Part shown: one piece after another, positions 18,409 through 28,409 of the stretch
Numbering within the stretch: the first letter of the stretch is position 1
Layout of the letters: every line of letters starts with the position of its first letter
Assembly (NCBI RefSeq): GCF_003031675.1
Contig: NZ_PYWX01000010.1
Location: 31,080 to 95,079, forward strand
DNA: 64,000 bases
Direction: 5' to 3'
DNA from: Pseudomonas palleroniana
GTDB lineage: Bacteria > Pseudomonadota > Gammaproteobacteria > Pseudomonadales > Pseudomonadaceae
Made by a program: the position numbers and the translations under genes
Notes under the pieces: generated by a model
The model's input: the letters and a program-made list of their open reading frames with translations, nothing else
Told to the model about the DNA's origin: nothing
Database searches by the model: none

Positions 18409-19701
18409 ATGTCCACGTCAACGGGCAAAGGCAAAGCGATCTTTCGCGTTGTCAGCGGTAACTTCCTCGAAATGTTCGACTTCATGGTCTACGGCTTCTA
18501 CGCCACGGCCATTGCCAAGACCTTCTTCCCCACCGACAGCGCCTTCGCGTCCCTGATGCTGTCCCTGGCGACGTTCGGTGCCGGCTTCCTCATGCGCCCG
18601 CTGGGTGCGATCTTCCTCGGCGCCTACATTGACCGTCACGGCCGTAAAAAAGGCCTGGTGATCACCCTGGCGCTGATGGCCGCCGGCACCATCCTGATTG
18701 CCTGCGTGCCGGGGTATGCCACCCTGGGTGTCGCGGCGCCACTGATCGTACTGCTAGGCCGCCTGCTGCAAGGCTTCTCCGCCGGCGTGGAGCTGGGCGG
18801 CGTTTCGGTGTACCTGGCGGAAATCGCCACACCCGGCCGCAAGGGCTTTTTCGTCAGTTGGCAGTCCGCCAGCCAACAGGCCGCTGTGGTATTCGCCGGC
18901 CTGCTCGGCGTGGGCCTGAACCACTGGCTCAGCCCCGAAGAAATGGGTGACTGGGGCTGGCGCGTGCCGTTCCTGATCGGCTGCCTGATCGTGCCGGTGA
19001 TCTTTGTGATTCGCCGCTCCCTGGAGGAAACCCCTGAATTCCAGGCACGTAAACACCGCCCTACCCTGCAGGAAATCGTCCGCTCGATCGGCCAGAACTT
19101 CGGCATCGTCATCGCCGGCATGGCATTGGTGGTGATGACCACTGTATCGTTCTACCTGATCACGGCCTACACGCCGACCTTCGGCAAGGCGGAGTTGCAC
19201 TTGTCGGACTTCGATGCCCTGCTGGTGACCGTGTGCGTGGGGATTTCCAACTTTATCTGGCTGCCGGTAATGGGTGCTGTGTCCGACAAGATCGGGCGTA
19301 AACCCCTGCTGATGGGGGCGACGATTCTGGCGATCCTCACGGCGTATCCGGCCCTGTCTTGGCTGGTGGCCAATCCAAGCTTCAGCCATCTGCTGATCGT
19401 GCTGTTGTGGCTGTCGTTCCTGTACGGTTCGTACAACGGTGCGATGGTAGTGGCGCTCACCGAGATCATGCCGGTCGACGTGCGTACCACCGGTTTCTCC
19501 CTGGCCTACAGCCTGGCGACCGCAACGTTCGGCGGGTTTACCCCTGCGGCCTGTACCTACCTGATCCACGTACTGGACAACAAGGCGGCACCTGGGATCT
19601 GGCTCAGTGGCGCGGCCGTGCTGGGGTTGATTGCGACCCTGGTCCTGTTCAAGGGCAACCGGCATGCGCTGCGCACTGCCGAGGCCGCCGTCGTTCGCTG
19701 A
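18409..19701 (+). CDS. MHS-family MFS transporter, citrate/tricarboxylate:proton symporter type
   Basis: A 430-residue protein with 12 predicted transmembrane helices. The loop between helices 2 and 3 carries [13 protein letters not shown] and the matching loop between helices 8 and 9 carries [13 protein letters not shown], the MFS signatures. N-terminal [20 protein letters not shown] and [21 protein letters not shown] are typical of the metabolite:H+ symporter family, closest in style to CitA/TcuC. Substrate is inferred only. The frame is open to a GTG three codons upstream; ATG 18409 is preferred but its ribosome binding site is weak. Confidence 0.85.
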   Translation: MSTSTGKGKAIFRVVSGNFLEMFDFMVYGFYATAIAKTFFPTDSAFASLMLSLATFGAGFLMRPLGAIFLGAYIDRHGRKKGLVITLALMAAGTILIACVPGYATLGVAAPLIVLLGRLLQGFSAGVELGGVSVYLAEIATPGRKGFFVSWQSASQQAAVVFAGLLGVGLNHWLSPEEMGDWGWRVPFLIGCLIVPVIFVIRRSLEETPEFQARKHRPTLQEIVRSIGQNFGIVIAGMALVVMTTVSFYLITAYTPTFGKAELHLSDFDALLVTVCVGISNFIWLPVMGAVSDKIGRKPLLMGATILAILTAYPALSWLVANPSFSHLLIVLLWLSFLYGSYNGAMVVALTEIMPVDVRTTGFSLAYSLATATFGGFTPAACTYLIHVLDNKAAPGIWLSGAAVLGLIATLVLFKGNRHALRTAEAAVVR

Positions 19702-19717
19702 ACACTGAACCGCAGAC

Positions 19718-19749
19718 AAAAAAACGCCCCGACATGTCGGGGCGTTTTC
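19718..19749. terminator. Bidirectional terminator between MHS transporter and gapB
   Basis: AAAAAAACGCCCCGA, loop, TCGGGGCGTTTT: perfect stem flanked by A- and T-tracts, serving both convergent genes. Confidence 0.93.
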
Positions 19750-19763
19750 ATTACGGCTGATGC

Positions 19764-21212
19764 TTAGCGCGGGAACGCAGGCGGGTTGACCCCAGCCATG
19801 TCTTCCATCACGCGAACCACCTGGCAGCTGTAGCCGAACTCGTTGTCGTACCACACGTACAGGACAACGCGGTTGTCCTGGGTGATGGTCGCCTCGGCAT
19901 CCACCACACCGGCGTGGCGCGAGCCAACGAAGTCGGTGGATACCACTTCCTGCGAATTGACGAAGTCGATCTGCTTATGCAGATCGGAGTGCAGCGCCAT
20001 ATAGCGCAGGTACTCGTTCATTTCTTCACGGGTGGCGGCTTTCTCGAGGTTCAGGTTGAGAATGGCCATCGACACGTTTGGCGTTGGAACGCGGATCGCG
20101 TTACCGGTCAGCTTGCCGGCCAGCTCAGGCAATGCCTTGGCAGCAGCGGTGGCGGCACCGGTCTCGGTGATTACCATGTTCAACGCGGCGCTACGACCAC
20201 GGCGATCGCCTTTGTGGAAGTTGTCGATCAGGTTCTGGTCGTTGGTGTACGAGTGAACGGTTTCGACGTGGCCATTGACGATGCCGAACTTGTCATTCAC
20301 AGCCTTCAGCACCGGCACGATGGCGTTGGTGGTGCAGGAAGCGGCGGACACGATCTTGTCGTCAGCGGTGATTTCGCCGTGGTTGATGCCGTGAACGATG
20401 TTCTTCAGCTTGCCCTTGCCAGGCGCGGTCAACACAACGCGATCGATACCCGGGCAGGCCAGGTGCTGGCCCAGGCCGTCGGCATCACGCCATACGCCGG
20501 TGTTGTCCACCAGCAGGGCGTCCTTGATACCGTACTGGGTGTAATCCACCTCGGACGGGTTCTTCGCGTAGATCACCTGGATCAGGTTACCGTTGGCGGT
20601 GATGGTGTTGTTTTCTTCGTCGATGACGATGGTGCCATTGAACGGGCCGTGTACCGAGTCGCGACGCAGCAGGCTTGCGCGCTTGGTCAGGTCGTTCTCT
20701 GCGCCTTTGCGCACAACGATGGCACGCAGGCGCAGGCCATCGCCACCACCGGTTTTCTCGATCAGGATGCGCGCCAGCAGGCGGCCGATACGACCGAAAC
20801 CGTACAGGACAACGTCGGTGCCTTTACGGGCAGCGGCGTTTTGCTGGCCAATCACCTCGGCCATTTCTTCACGCACGAACTGCTCGGCGCTGCGGCCATT
20901 GCCTTCGTTGCGGAATTTATAGGCCAACTTGCCCAGGTCTACCGAGGCCGCGCCGAGCTTGAGCTCGCTCATGGCCTTGAGCAGCGGGAATGTTTCGTGG
21001 ACGGAGAGTTCGCTGTCGTCGGCGGAGCGATGGCGTGCAAAGCGGTGGGCTTTGAGAATCGCAATGACAGACTGGTTGATCAGGCTGCGGCCATAGATCG
21101 AGCTCACCACATTGTTATTGCGGTACAGCTGACCGATAAGCGGAATCATCGCTTCTGCGAGTGCTTCACGGTCGATCCATTCACCAAGACACTGGTCGGG
21201 CTTCTGAGTCAC
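19764..21212 (-). CDS. gapB: Long-form glyceraldehyde-3-phosphate dehydrogenase
   Basis: A 482-residue enzyme, about 140 longer than ordinary GAPDH. The first 130 residues are an extra helical domain. The NAD-binding GFGRIGRLLARIL then begins, with catalytic SAASCTTNAIVPVL, phosphate-binding VHSYTNDQNL and the C-terminal WYDNEFGYSCQV. GTG 21212 is chosen because GGAAGG lies five bases upstream and it gives MTQKPDQCLGEW; an ATG five codons earlier has no site. By position next to mfd it matches the pseudomonad gap gene linked to gluconeogenesis rather than the glucose-inducible gap. Direction of flux is inferred. Confidence 0.9.
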   Translation of the reverse strand: MTQKPDQCLGEWIDREALAEAMIPLIGQLYRNNNVVSSIYGRSLINQSVIAILKAHRFARHRSADDSELSVHETFPLLKAMSELKLGAASVDLGKLAYKFRNEGNGRSAEQFVREEMAEVIGQQNAAARKGTDVVLYGFGRIGRLLARILIEKTGGGDGLRLRAIVVRKGAENDLTKRASLLRRDSVHGPFNGTIVIDEENNTITANGNLIQVIYAKNPSEVDYTQYGIKDALLVDNTGVWRDADGLGQHLACPGIDRVVLTAPGKGKLKNIVHGINHGEITADDKIVSAASCTTNAIVPVLKAVNDKFGIVNGHVETVHSYTNDQNLIDNFHKGDRRGRSAALNMVITETGAATAAAKALPELAGKLTGNAIRVPTPNVSMAILNLNLEKAATREEMNEYLRYMALHSDLHKQIDFVNSQEVVSTDFVGSRHAGVVDAEATITQDNRVVLYVWYDNEFGYSCQVVRVMEDMAGVNPPAFPR

Positions 21213-21567
21213 GGGAACCTTCCACATGTAGGGGCAGAAAAAAGGGGCTACATTATGACGCCCGACCGCCCTCGGAGCAATGCGCCAAAGCCAACAAAAA
21301 GTGCTTGCCAAAAACAGACACCCCGCTGCAGCCCAGTAAATACGCGGCTTCCAGAAGGCCGCCGGATAGGCGACCCAGGCGACTTGTCCGTAACCCTCCG
21401 AAAACCATGCACCGTTTGGCACTACATATTGAGTCAAAACGCAGCTTTGTTTGTCTTAGCCACTACATTTCCTACAAACCGCATTAGGCACAGTCAGCAA
21501 CTGACAGGCGGCACCTTGGGCCGTTACAATTACCGACTTTGTCGCAACGCTTGGAGCTCAACCTTCC
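21213..21567. other. 355-bp divergent intergenic region, gapB / mfd
   Basis: No plausible gene. Both promoters must lie here; no specific operator was recognised. The frame of gapB stays open for 75 codons upstream, but that segment lacks GAPDH similarity and any start signal. Confidence 0.4.
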
Positions 21568-24500
21568 GTGCCCGTTCTGCGTCTACCGCTTCTCCCTGCC
21601 GCGGCAGGTAAACAGCACTGGGGCAACCTGCCCGGTGCCGCCCTGAGCCTGGCCATTGCCGAGGCTGCCAGCGCAGCCAAGCGCTTTACCCTGCTGCTCA
21701 CCGCCGACAGCCAAAGTGCCGAACGGCTGGAGCAGGAGCTGAGCTTCTTCGCCCCCGATTTGCCGGTGCTGCATTTCCCCGACTGGGAAACCCTGCCCTA
21801 CGACCTGTTCTCGCCGCACCAGGACATCATCTCCCAACGCATCGCCAGCCTGTATCGCTTGCCGGAGTTGGCCCACGGTGTACTGGTGGTGCCGATCACC
21901 ACGGCGCTGCACCGCCTGGCGCCGACCAAGTTCCTGCTCGGTAGCAGCCTGGTGCTGGATGTCGGCCAGAAACTCGACGTGGACCAGATGCGCACGCGCC
22001 TGGAAGCCAGCGGCTACCGCTGCGTCGACACGGTGTACGAACACGGCGAGTTCGCCGTGCGCGGGGCACTGATCGACCTGTTCCCCATGGGCAGCAAACT
22101 GCCGTATCGCATCGACCTGTTCGATGACGAAATCGAGACCCTGCGCACCTTCGACCCGGAAAACCAACGCTCCATCGACAAGGTCGATTCGGTCAAGCTG
22201 CTGCCGGCGCGGGAATTCCCCCTGCAAAAGGATGCGGTGACCCGCTTCAAGGCGCGCTTTCGCGAGCGCTTCGACGTGGACTTCCGCCGCTGCCCGATCT
22301 TTCAGGATTTGAGCAGTGGGATTACGCCGGCCGGGATCGAGTACTACCTGCCACTGTTCTTCGACGAAACCTCCACCCTGTTCGATTACCTGCCCCAGGA
22401 CACCCAGGTGTTCTCGCTACCGGGTATCGAACAAGCGGCGGAGAACTTCTGGAACGATGTGCGTAACCGCTATGAAGAGCGTCGCGTCGATCCGTCCCGT
22501 CCTTTATTACCGCCCGCCGAATTGTTCCTGCCGGTGGAAGACTGCTTCGCGCGCCTGAAAAGCTGGCCGCGCGTGGTTGCCAGCCAGCAAGACGTGGAAG
22601 CCGGCAGCGGCCGCGAGCGCTTCCCCGCGCAAACGCTGCCGGACCTGGCAATTGAAGCCAAGGCCAATCAGCCGTTGGAAGCGCTGTCGAATTTCCTCGG
22701 CGATTTCCCTGGCCGCGTGTTGTTTACCGCTGAATCCGCCGGCCGCCGCGAAGTGCTGCTGGAGCTGCTGGAACGCTTGAAGCTGCGCCCGAAAACCGTC
22801 GACAACTGGCCGGACTTCGTTGCGGGCAAAGATCGCCTGGCGATTACCATTGCGCCGTTGGACGAGGGCTTGTTGTTGAACGACCCGGCCCTGGCGCTGA
22901 TCGCCGAGAGCCCGCTGTTCGGCCAACGCGTGATGCAGCGCCGCCGCCGAGAAAAACGTGCCGACGCCAACAACGATGCGGTCATAAAGAACCTCACCGA
23001 GCTGCGCGAAGGCGCACCGGTGGTGCATATCGACCATGGCGTAGGTCGCTATCTGGGCCTGCAGACGCTGGAGATTGATAACCAGGCCGCCGAATTCCTC
23101 ACCATGGAATACGCCGAGGGCGCCAAGCTCTACGTGCCCGTGGCCAACCTGCACCTGATCGCCCGCTACACCGGCAGCGACGACGCCTTGGCGCCGCTGC
23201 ACCGCCTGGGTTCCGAGACCTGGCAGAAAGCCAAGCGCAAAGCCGCCGAACAGGTGCGCGATGTGGCCGCCGAGCTGCTCGACATCTACGCCCGCCGCGC
23301 CGCCCGCGAAGGTTATGCGTTCGCCGATCCGAAGGCCGACTACGCCACCTTCAGCGCCGGCTTCGCCTTCGAAGAAACCCCGGACCAGCAAACCACCATC
23401 GAAGCCGTGCGCGCCGACATGCTCGCACCCAAGCCGATGGACCGCCTGGTGTGCGGCGACGTGGGCTTCGGCAAGACCGAAGTGGCCATGCGTGCAGCGT
23501 TCATTGCCGTACACGCGGGCAAGCAAGTGGCGATTCTGGTGCCGACCACCCTGCTCGCCCAACAGCACTACAACAGCTTTCGCGACCGTTTTGCCGACTG
23601 GCCGGTGACCGTGGAAGTGATGAGCCGCTTCAAGTCGGCCAAGGAAGTGAGTGCCGCCGTCGCCGATCTCGCCGAAGGCAAGATCGACATCGTGATCGGC
23701 ACCCACAAGCTGCTGTCGGACGATGTGAAGATCAAGAACCTGGGCCTGGTGATCATCGACGAAGAACACCGCTTTGGGGTGCGCCAGAAGGAACAGCTCA
23801 AGGCCCTGCGCAGCGAAGTCGACATCCTGACCCTTACCGCCACGCCGATCCCGCGCACGCTGAACATGGCGGTGTCGGGCATGCGCGACCTGTCGATCAT
23901 CGCCACGCCGCCGGCGCGCCGCTTGTCGGTGCGCACCTTCGTCATGGAGCAGAACAAAAGCACGGTCAAGGAAGCGCTGCTGCGCGAATTGCTGCGCGGC
24001 GGGCAGGTTTATTACCTGCACAACGATGTGAAAACCATTGAGAAATGCGCTGCCGACCTCGCCGAGCTGGTGCCGGAAGCCCGTATTGCCATCGGCCACG
24101 GCCAGATGCGCGAACGTGAACTCGAACAGGTGATGAGCGACTTCTATCACAAGCGCTTCAACGTGCTGATCGCCTCGACCATTATCGAGACCGGCATCGA
24201 CGTGCCGAGCGCCAACACCATCATCATCGAGCGCGCCGACAAGTTCGGCCTGGCCCAATTGCACCAGTTGCGTGGCCGCGTCGGGCGCAGCCACCACCAG
24301 GCCTACGCCTATCTGCTGACGCCTCCACGCCAGCAGATTACCGGGGATGCCGAAAAGCGCCTGGAAGCGATCGCCAACACCCAGGACCTGGGGGCCGGTT
24401 TTGTACTGGCCACCAACGACCTGGAAATCCGCGGTGCCGGCGAATTGCTGGGCGACGGCCAGAGCGGACAGATCCAGGCGGTGGGCTTCACCCTGTATAT

Positions 24501-25017
24501 GGAAATGCTGGAACGCGCCGTGAAGGCCATTCGCAAGGGCGAGCAACCGAACCTCGACCAACCCTTGGGTGGCGGTCCGGAAATCAACCTGCGCTTGCCG
24601 GCGCTGATCCCCGAGGATTATCTGCCGGATGTGCATGCACGATTGATCCTGTACAAGCGCATTGCCTCGGCCACCGATGAAGAAGGTCTCAAGGACCTGC
24701 AGGTGGAAATGATCGACCGCTTCGGCCTGTTGCCTGAACCGACCAAGAACCTGGTGCGCCTGACCTTGCTCAAATTGCAGGCCGAGCAGTTGGGGATCAA
24801 GAAGGTCGACGCCGGGCCTCAAGGTGGGCGCATCGAATTTGCCGCGCAAACGCCGGTTGACCCCTTGGTGCTGATCAAGCTGATCCAGGGGCAGCCCAAC
24901 CGTTACAAGTTCGAAGGGGCTACGCTGTTCAAATTCATGGTCCCGATGGAACGCGCCGAAGAACGCTTTAATACCCTGGAGGCGCTGTTTGAGCGCCTCA
25001 TTCCGAAATCCGCTTGA
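21568..25017 (+). CDS. mfd: Transcription-repair coupling factor Mfd
   Basis: A 1149-residue ATP-dependent translocase. It dislodges RNA polymerase stalled at lesions and recruits UvrA. The N-terminal UvrB-like region (about 1-340, with DWETLPYDLFSPH) is followed by the CarD-like RNA polymerase-interacting domain (HIDHGVGRYLG, about 490). The RecG-like motor has Walker A DVGFGKTEVAMRA, DEEHRFG, TATPIPRTLNMA and the TRG region GQMRERELEQVM, then ETGIDVPSANT and QLRGRVGRS. The C-terminal D7 domain is about 1000-1130. GTG start with GGAG eleven bases before. Full length. Confidence 0.98.
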   Translation: MPVLRLPLLPAAAGKQHWGNLPGAALSLAIAEAASAAKRFTLLLTADSQSAERLEQELSFFAPDLPVLHFPDWETLPYDLFSPHQDIISQRIASLYRLPELAHGVLVVPITTALHRLAPTKFLLGSSLVLDVGQKLDVDQMRTRLEASGYRCVDTVYEHGEFAVRGALIDLFPMGSKLPYRIDLFDDEIETLRTFDPENQRSIDKVDSVKLLPAREFPLQKDAVTRFKARFRERFDVDFRRCPIFQDLSSGITPAGIEYYLPLFFDETSTLFDYLPQDTQVFSLPGIEQAAENFWNDVRNRYEERRVDPSRPLLPPAELFLPVEDCFARLKSWPRVVASQQDVEAGSGRERFPAQTLPDLAIEAKANQPLEALSNFLGDFPGRVLFTAESAGRREVLLELLERLKLRPKTVDNWPDFVAGKDRLAITIAPLDEGLLLNDPALALIAESPLFGQRVMQRRRREKRADANNDAVIKNLTELREGAPVVHIDHGVGRYLGLQTLEIDNQAAEFLTMEYAEGAKLYVPVANLHLIARYTGSDDALAPLHRLGSETWQKAKRKAAEQVRDVAAELLDIYARRAAREGYAFADPKADYATFSAGFAFEETPDQQTTIEAVRADMLAPKPMDRLVCGDVGFGKTEVAMRAAFIAVHAGKQVAILVPTTLLAQQHYNSFRDRFADWPVTVEVMSRFKSAKEVSAAVADLAEGKIDIVIGTHKLLSDDVKIKNLGLVIIDEEHRFGVRQKEQLKALRSEVDILTLTATPIPRTLNMAVSGMRDLSIIATPPARRLSVRTFVMEQNKSTVKEALLRELLRGGQVYYLHNDVKTIEKCAADLAELVPEARIAIGHGQMRERELEQVMSDFYHKRFNVLIASTIIETGIDVPSANTIIIERADKFGLAQLHQLRGRVGRSHHQAYAYLLTPPRQQITGDAEKRLEAIANTQDLGAGFVLATNDLEIRGAGELLGDGQSGQIQAVGFTLYMEMLERAVKAIRKGEQPNLDQPLGGGPEINLRLPALIPEDYLPDVHARLILYKRIASATDEEGLKDLQVEMIDRFGLLPEPTKNLVRLTLLKLQAEQLGIKKVDAGPQGGRIEFAAQTPVDPLVLIKLIQGQPNRYKFEGATLFKFMVPMERAEERFNTLEALFERLIPKSA

Positions 25018-25028
25018 AGGACGCCCCC

Positions 25029-25598
25029 ATGCGCCTGCTCCGCACCCTAAGCCTGCTGTTGGTGGTACTCGCACCGGCGGCCTTTGCCGACAGCCCGTAT
25101 CAGGTGGAAATGATCCTGGTACGCCAGAACGCGGAGCCGGTGATCAACAGCCGCGCCGCGCCGGAAAACTGGGATGCCGGTGCCGTTCACCTGGGCAACG
25201 ATAAAATCAGCCCGCCGCGCCTGAACAACATCGTCGACAAACTCAATGCGGACAACAGCTACACCGTGCTGGCGCACAAAGCCTGGGAGCAGAACCTTGG
25301 CGATCAACCGGTGAAAGTCGCGATCACCGACGGCCAGGAACAATTCGGCCAGTTCCCTATCGAAGGCGTGCTGAACCTGCAATTGGGCCGTTTCACCGAT
25401 ATCGACGCCGACTTCTGGATCAACCAGTTCGACAGCAATGGCAGCGTGATCGCCAGCGAGCACCTGGCCCAGAAAGACGTGCGCACCAAGAACAACCAGC
25501 TCAACTACCTGGATGGCGGCCATCTGGCGCTGCTGATCAAGATCACTTCGCTGACCGCCAAGCCACCCAGCGCACCACCGCCCGACATTCAGGACTGA
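25029..25598 (+). CDS. CsiV-family periplasmic protein
   Basis: A 189-residue protein with a cleavable signal peptide (LLRTLSLLLVVLAPAAFA) and the mature start DSPYQVEMILVRQN, the conserved opening of CsiV-like proteins. CsiV of Vibrio activates the LpoA/PBP1A peptidoglycan system; that role is inferred here. The start ATG 25029 is preceded by GAAGGA. It lies 11 bases after mfd and 9 before the helicase gene, so the three are probably co-transcribed. The C-terminus is proline-rich. Confidence 0.75.
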   Translation: MRLLRTLSLLLVVLAPAAFADSPYQVEMILVRQNAEPVINSRAAPENWDAGAVHLGNDKISPPRLNNIVDKLNADNSYTVLAHKAWEQNLGDQPVKVAITDGQEQFGQFPIEGVLNLQLGRFTDIDADFWINQFDSNGSVIASEHLAQKDVRTKNNQLNYLDGGHLALLIKITSLTAKPPSAPPPDIQD

Positions 25599-25607
25599 TC
25601 CAGCGCC

Positions 25608-28298
25608 ATGCCCCTGACGTCGTCATTGACCAAACCGCTGGCCCCCTCGTGGGCCAACCGCTTTAAAGAGCAGAGCTTGGAGCGCGGGCGGCGTTATGCA
25701 CTGGAAAATCGCGTGCGCATCGTCGAGTCCGGCGACAGCACCATCATCGCCAGTTGTGAAGGCTCCGGCAGCAACGTTTACCGGCAGACCATCTCACTGC
25801 GCGAATCGGCCAAGGGCACACTGATTCTGGTGGACAGCCGCTGTACCTGCCCGGTGCACACCAACTGCAAACACATCGCGGCGGTATTGCTCAAGGTTCA
25901 GGAAACCCTGGCTTACCCGGCCGCCGCCCAGGACGCCGAGCTGCTGGAAAAGCTCCAGGCCGTACTGGATAACCGCGTGGTGTTGCCGCAAGTGGTGATG
26001 GAAGATGTGCCGCCCGTGCCGCGCTTATGGCTGGCCAGTGCCGAATTCAGTGCGTTCGAGCCGCGCAACGGCAAGATGCAGCGCTATATCCAGCACCGTG
26101 CGGCGTTGTCGTTCAATTATTTGGGCAACTATGTCAGCGGGCAGAAAAACGCCGACATCATCGTGCGCCAGGAAACCCAGAGCCTGCGTATCAAGCGGCA
26201 TCCCGAGCTGGAACAGCGCTATCGCGAGCAACTGCGCCTGCTGGGCTTCAAGATCGCTACGCGGCAGAGCAAAGCCCTGCCGGAAAGCGCCGGCGAACTG
26301 TTCGAAATGGTCAATGACAGCGCCTGGCTGAACTTCACCCTCAATGCATCGCCCACCTTGCGCAGCGAAGGCTGGGAGCTGCAGATCGATGAAGATTTCG
26401 GCTTCGACCTGAGCGCCGTCGATGATTGGTACGCCACGGTCGATGAAGGGCCGGAGCGCGACTGGTTCGACCTGGAGTTGGGGATTATCGTCAACGGTGA
26501 GCGCCTGAGCCTGCTGCCGATCCTGTTGAACCTGATGCGCTCCCACACCGAAATTCTCAACCCGGAAAAACTCGCACGGCGCCGCGATGACGAGCTGATC
26601 CTGGTGAATATCCCGGGGCTGCCCAATGGTCATGGGCCGCTGCAAGTAGCGCTGCCCTATGGCCGGTTGAAACCGGTATTGGCCACCCTTGGCGAGTTTT
26701 ATCTGCAAGATCCCGGCACCACCACACTGCGCCTGGCAAAGGCCGACGCGATTCGCCTGAACCCACTCGAAGACCTGCCACTGCAATGGGAAGGTGGCGA
26801 GAAAATCCGCAACTTTGCCCAACGCCTGCGCGACATCAAGGATTTCACCTGCATAGCGCCCGAAGGGCTGAACGCAACCTTGCGCCCGTATCAGCTGGAA
26901 GGCTTGAGCTGGATGCAGTCGCTGCGCCAACTGGACGTCGGTGGGATTCTTGCGGATGACATGGGCCTGGGTAAAACCTTGCAAACCCTGGCGCATATTC
27001 TCAGTGAAAAAACCGCCGGGCGCCTGGACCGGCCGTGCATGGTGGTGATGCCCACCAGCCTGATTCCCAACTGGCTGGATGAGGCGGCGCACTTCACACC
27101 GCAGCTCAGGGTATTGGCGCTGTACGGTGCGGGACGCAAGAAACATTTCCCGAACCTGCAGGACTATGACCTGCTGCTGACCACGTATGCGTTGTTGCCC
27201 AAGGACATCGAACGGCTCGCCGCCCTGCCCTTGCATGTGCTGATCCTGGACGAAGCTCAATACATCAAGAACCCCAACAGCAAGGCGGCCCAGGCGGCGC
27301 GCGAACTGAATGCACGGCAGCGCCTGTGCCTGAGTGGTACGCCACTGGAAAACCACCTGGGCGAGCTGTGGTCGTTGTTCCACTTTCTGCTGCCGGGCTG
27401 GCTGGGCGATGTCAAAAGCTTCAACCGCGATTACCGCGTGCCCATCGAAAAGCGCGCCAGTGATGTGCGATTGCAGCATCTCAATGGTCGGATCAAACCG
27501 TTCCTGCTGCGCCGCACCAAGGAGCAGGTGGCAACTGAGTTGCCACCCAAGACCGAGATCATCCACTGGGTCGATCTCAATGAGGCCCAGCGCGATGTGT
27601 ACGAGACCATGCGCCTGGCCATGGACAAGAAGGTGCGCGACGAGATCACCCGCAAGGGGGTGGCCCGCAGCCAGATCATCATTCTTGAAGCACTGCTCAA
27701 GCTGCGCCAGGTGTGCTGCGACCTGCGCCTGGTCAACGACGCGACCTTGCCCGTACGGGGCAGCAGCTCCGGCAAGCTCGACAGCCTGATGGAGATGCTC
27801 GAGGAACTGTTTGAAGAGGGGCGGCGAATCCTGCTGTTTTCCCAATTCACCTCGATGCTCAGCCTGATCGAGACCGAGCTGAAAAACCGTGGCATCGCCT
27901 ACGCCCTGTTGACCGGCCAGACCCGGGATCGGCGTACACCGGTGAAGGATTTCCAGAGCGGCAAACTGCAGATTTTTCTGATCAGCCTGAAGGCGGGTGG
28001 CGTAGGCTTGAACCTGACCGAAGCCGACACCGTGATCCATTACGACCCATGGTGGAACCCGGCCACGGAAAACCAGGCCACCGACCGCGCCTATCGCATC
28101 GGGCAAGAGAAGCCAGTGTTCGTGTACAAGATGATTGCCCGAGGCACGGTGGAGGAGAAAATCCAGCACCTGCAGAAGGAGAAGTCCGACTTGACGGCAG
28201 GCGTGCTGGATGGTCGCACGACCGGGGACTGGCAATTGGGCAACGAGGATATCGAGGCGTTGTTTGCACCGTTGCCCAACAAACAGGAAAAGCGCTGA
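25608..28298 (+). CDS. SNF2-family helicase with SWIM zinc finger
   Basis: An 896-residue protein. The N-terminal SWIM finger is CTCPVHTNCKH (about residues 83-93), followed by about 300 residues without recognised motifs. The SNF2 motor begins at about 430: LRPYQLEGLSWMQ, Walker A ADDMGLGKTLQTL, motif II LDEAQYIKN, SGTPLENHLGELWS, motif V LKAGGVGLNLTEAD and motif VI DRAYRIGQ. Known SWIM-SNF2 bacterial proteins are DNA translocases of unclear role. ATG 25608 follows the CsiV-like gene by nine bases. Confidence 0.88.
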   Translation: MPLTSSLTKPLAPSWANRFKEQSLERGRRYALENRVRIVESGDSTIIASCEGSGSNVYRQTISLRESAKGTLILVDSRCTCPVHTNCKHIAAVLLKVQETLAYPAAAQDAELLEKLQAVLDNRVVLPQVVMEDVPPVPRLWLASAEFSAFEPRNGKMQRYIQHRAALSFNYLGNYVSGQKNADIIVRQETQSLRIKRHPELEQRYREQLRLLGFKIATRQSKALPESAGELFEMVNDSAWLNFTLNASPTLRSEGWELQIDEDFGFDLSAVDDWYATVDEGPERDWFDLELGIIVNGERLSLLPILLNLMRSHTEILNPEKLARRRDDELILVNIPGLPNGHGPLQVALPYGRLKPVLATLGEFYLQDPGTTTLRLAKADAIRLNPLEDLPLQWEGGEKIRNFAQRLRDIKDFTCIAPEGLNATLRPYQLEGLSWMQSLRQLDVGGILADDMGLGKTLQTLAHILSEKTAGRLDRPCMVVMPTSLIPNWLDEAAHFTPQLRVLALYGAGRKKHFPNLQDYDLLLTTYALLPKDIERLAALPLHVLILDEAQYIKNPNSKAAQAARELNARQRLCLSGTPLENHLGELWSLFHFLLPGWLGDVKSFNRDYRVPIEKRASDVRLQHLNGRIKPFLLRRTKEQVATELPPKTEIIHWVDLNEAQRDVYETMRLAMDKKVRDEITRKGVARSQIIILEALLKLRQVCCDLRLVNDATLPVRGSSSGKLDSLMEMLEELFEEGRRILLFSQFTSMLSLIETELKNRGIAYALLTGQTRDRRTPVKDFQSGKLQIFLISLKAGGVGLNLTEADTVIHYDPWWNPATENQATDRAYRIGQEKPVFVYKMIARGTVEEKIQHLQKEKSDLTAGVLDGRTTGDWQLGNEDIEALFAPLPNKQEKR

Positions 28299-28311
28299 CG
28301 GTCAGACCGTC

Positions 28312-28395
28312 ATCGGGAGCAAGCCCCCTCCCGCACTTGACCGCGTTTCATCTGAAGAAACGCGATCAGTGTGGGAGGGGGCTTGCTCCCGATAG
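28312..28395. repeat. Inverted pair of family-A REP elements with inner palindrome
   Basis: Outer arms ATCGGGAGCAAGCCCCCTCC and reverse complement; the centre adds CGCGTTTC ATCTGAA GAAACGCG, a further perfect eight-pair stem. Lies between the convergent helicase and nagZ genes. Confidence 0.85.
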
Positions 28396-28409
28396 CCGCG
28401 ACGCGGTGT

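Noticed and set aside
19764..21437. GAPDH with a further 75-residue membrane-like N-terminus
   Set aside because: The upstream in-frame part has no start signal and is promoter DNA; GTG 21212 has a strong ribosome binding site.
22507..25074. 855-codon ORF antisense to mfd
   Set aside because: A long open antisense frame is expected from high-GC codon bias; the protein is rich in Gln, His and Val without motifs, and mfd is unmistakable.
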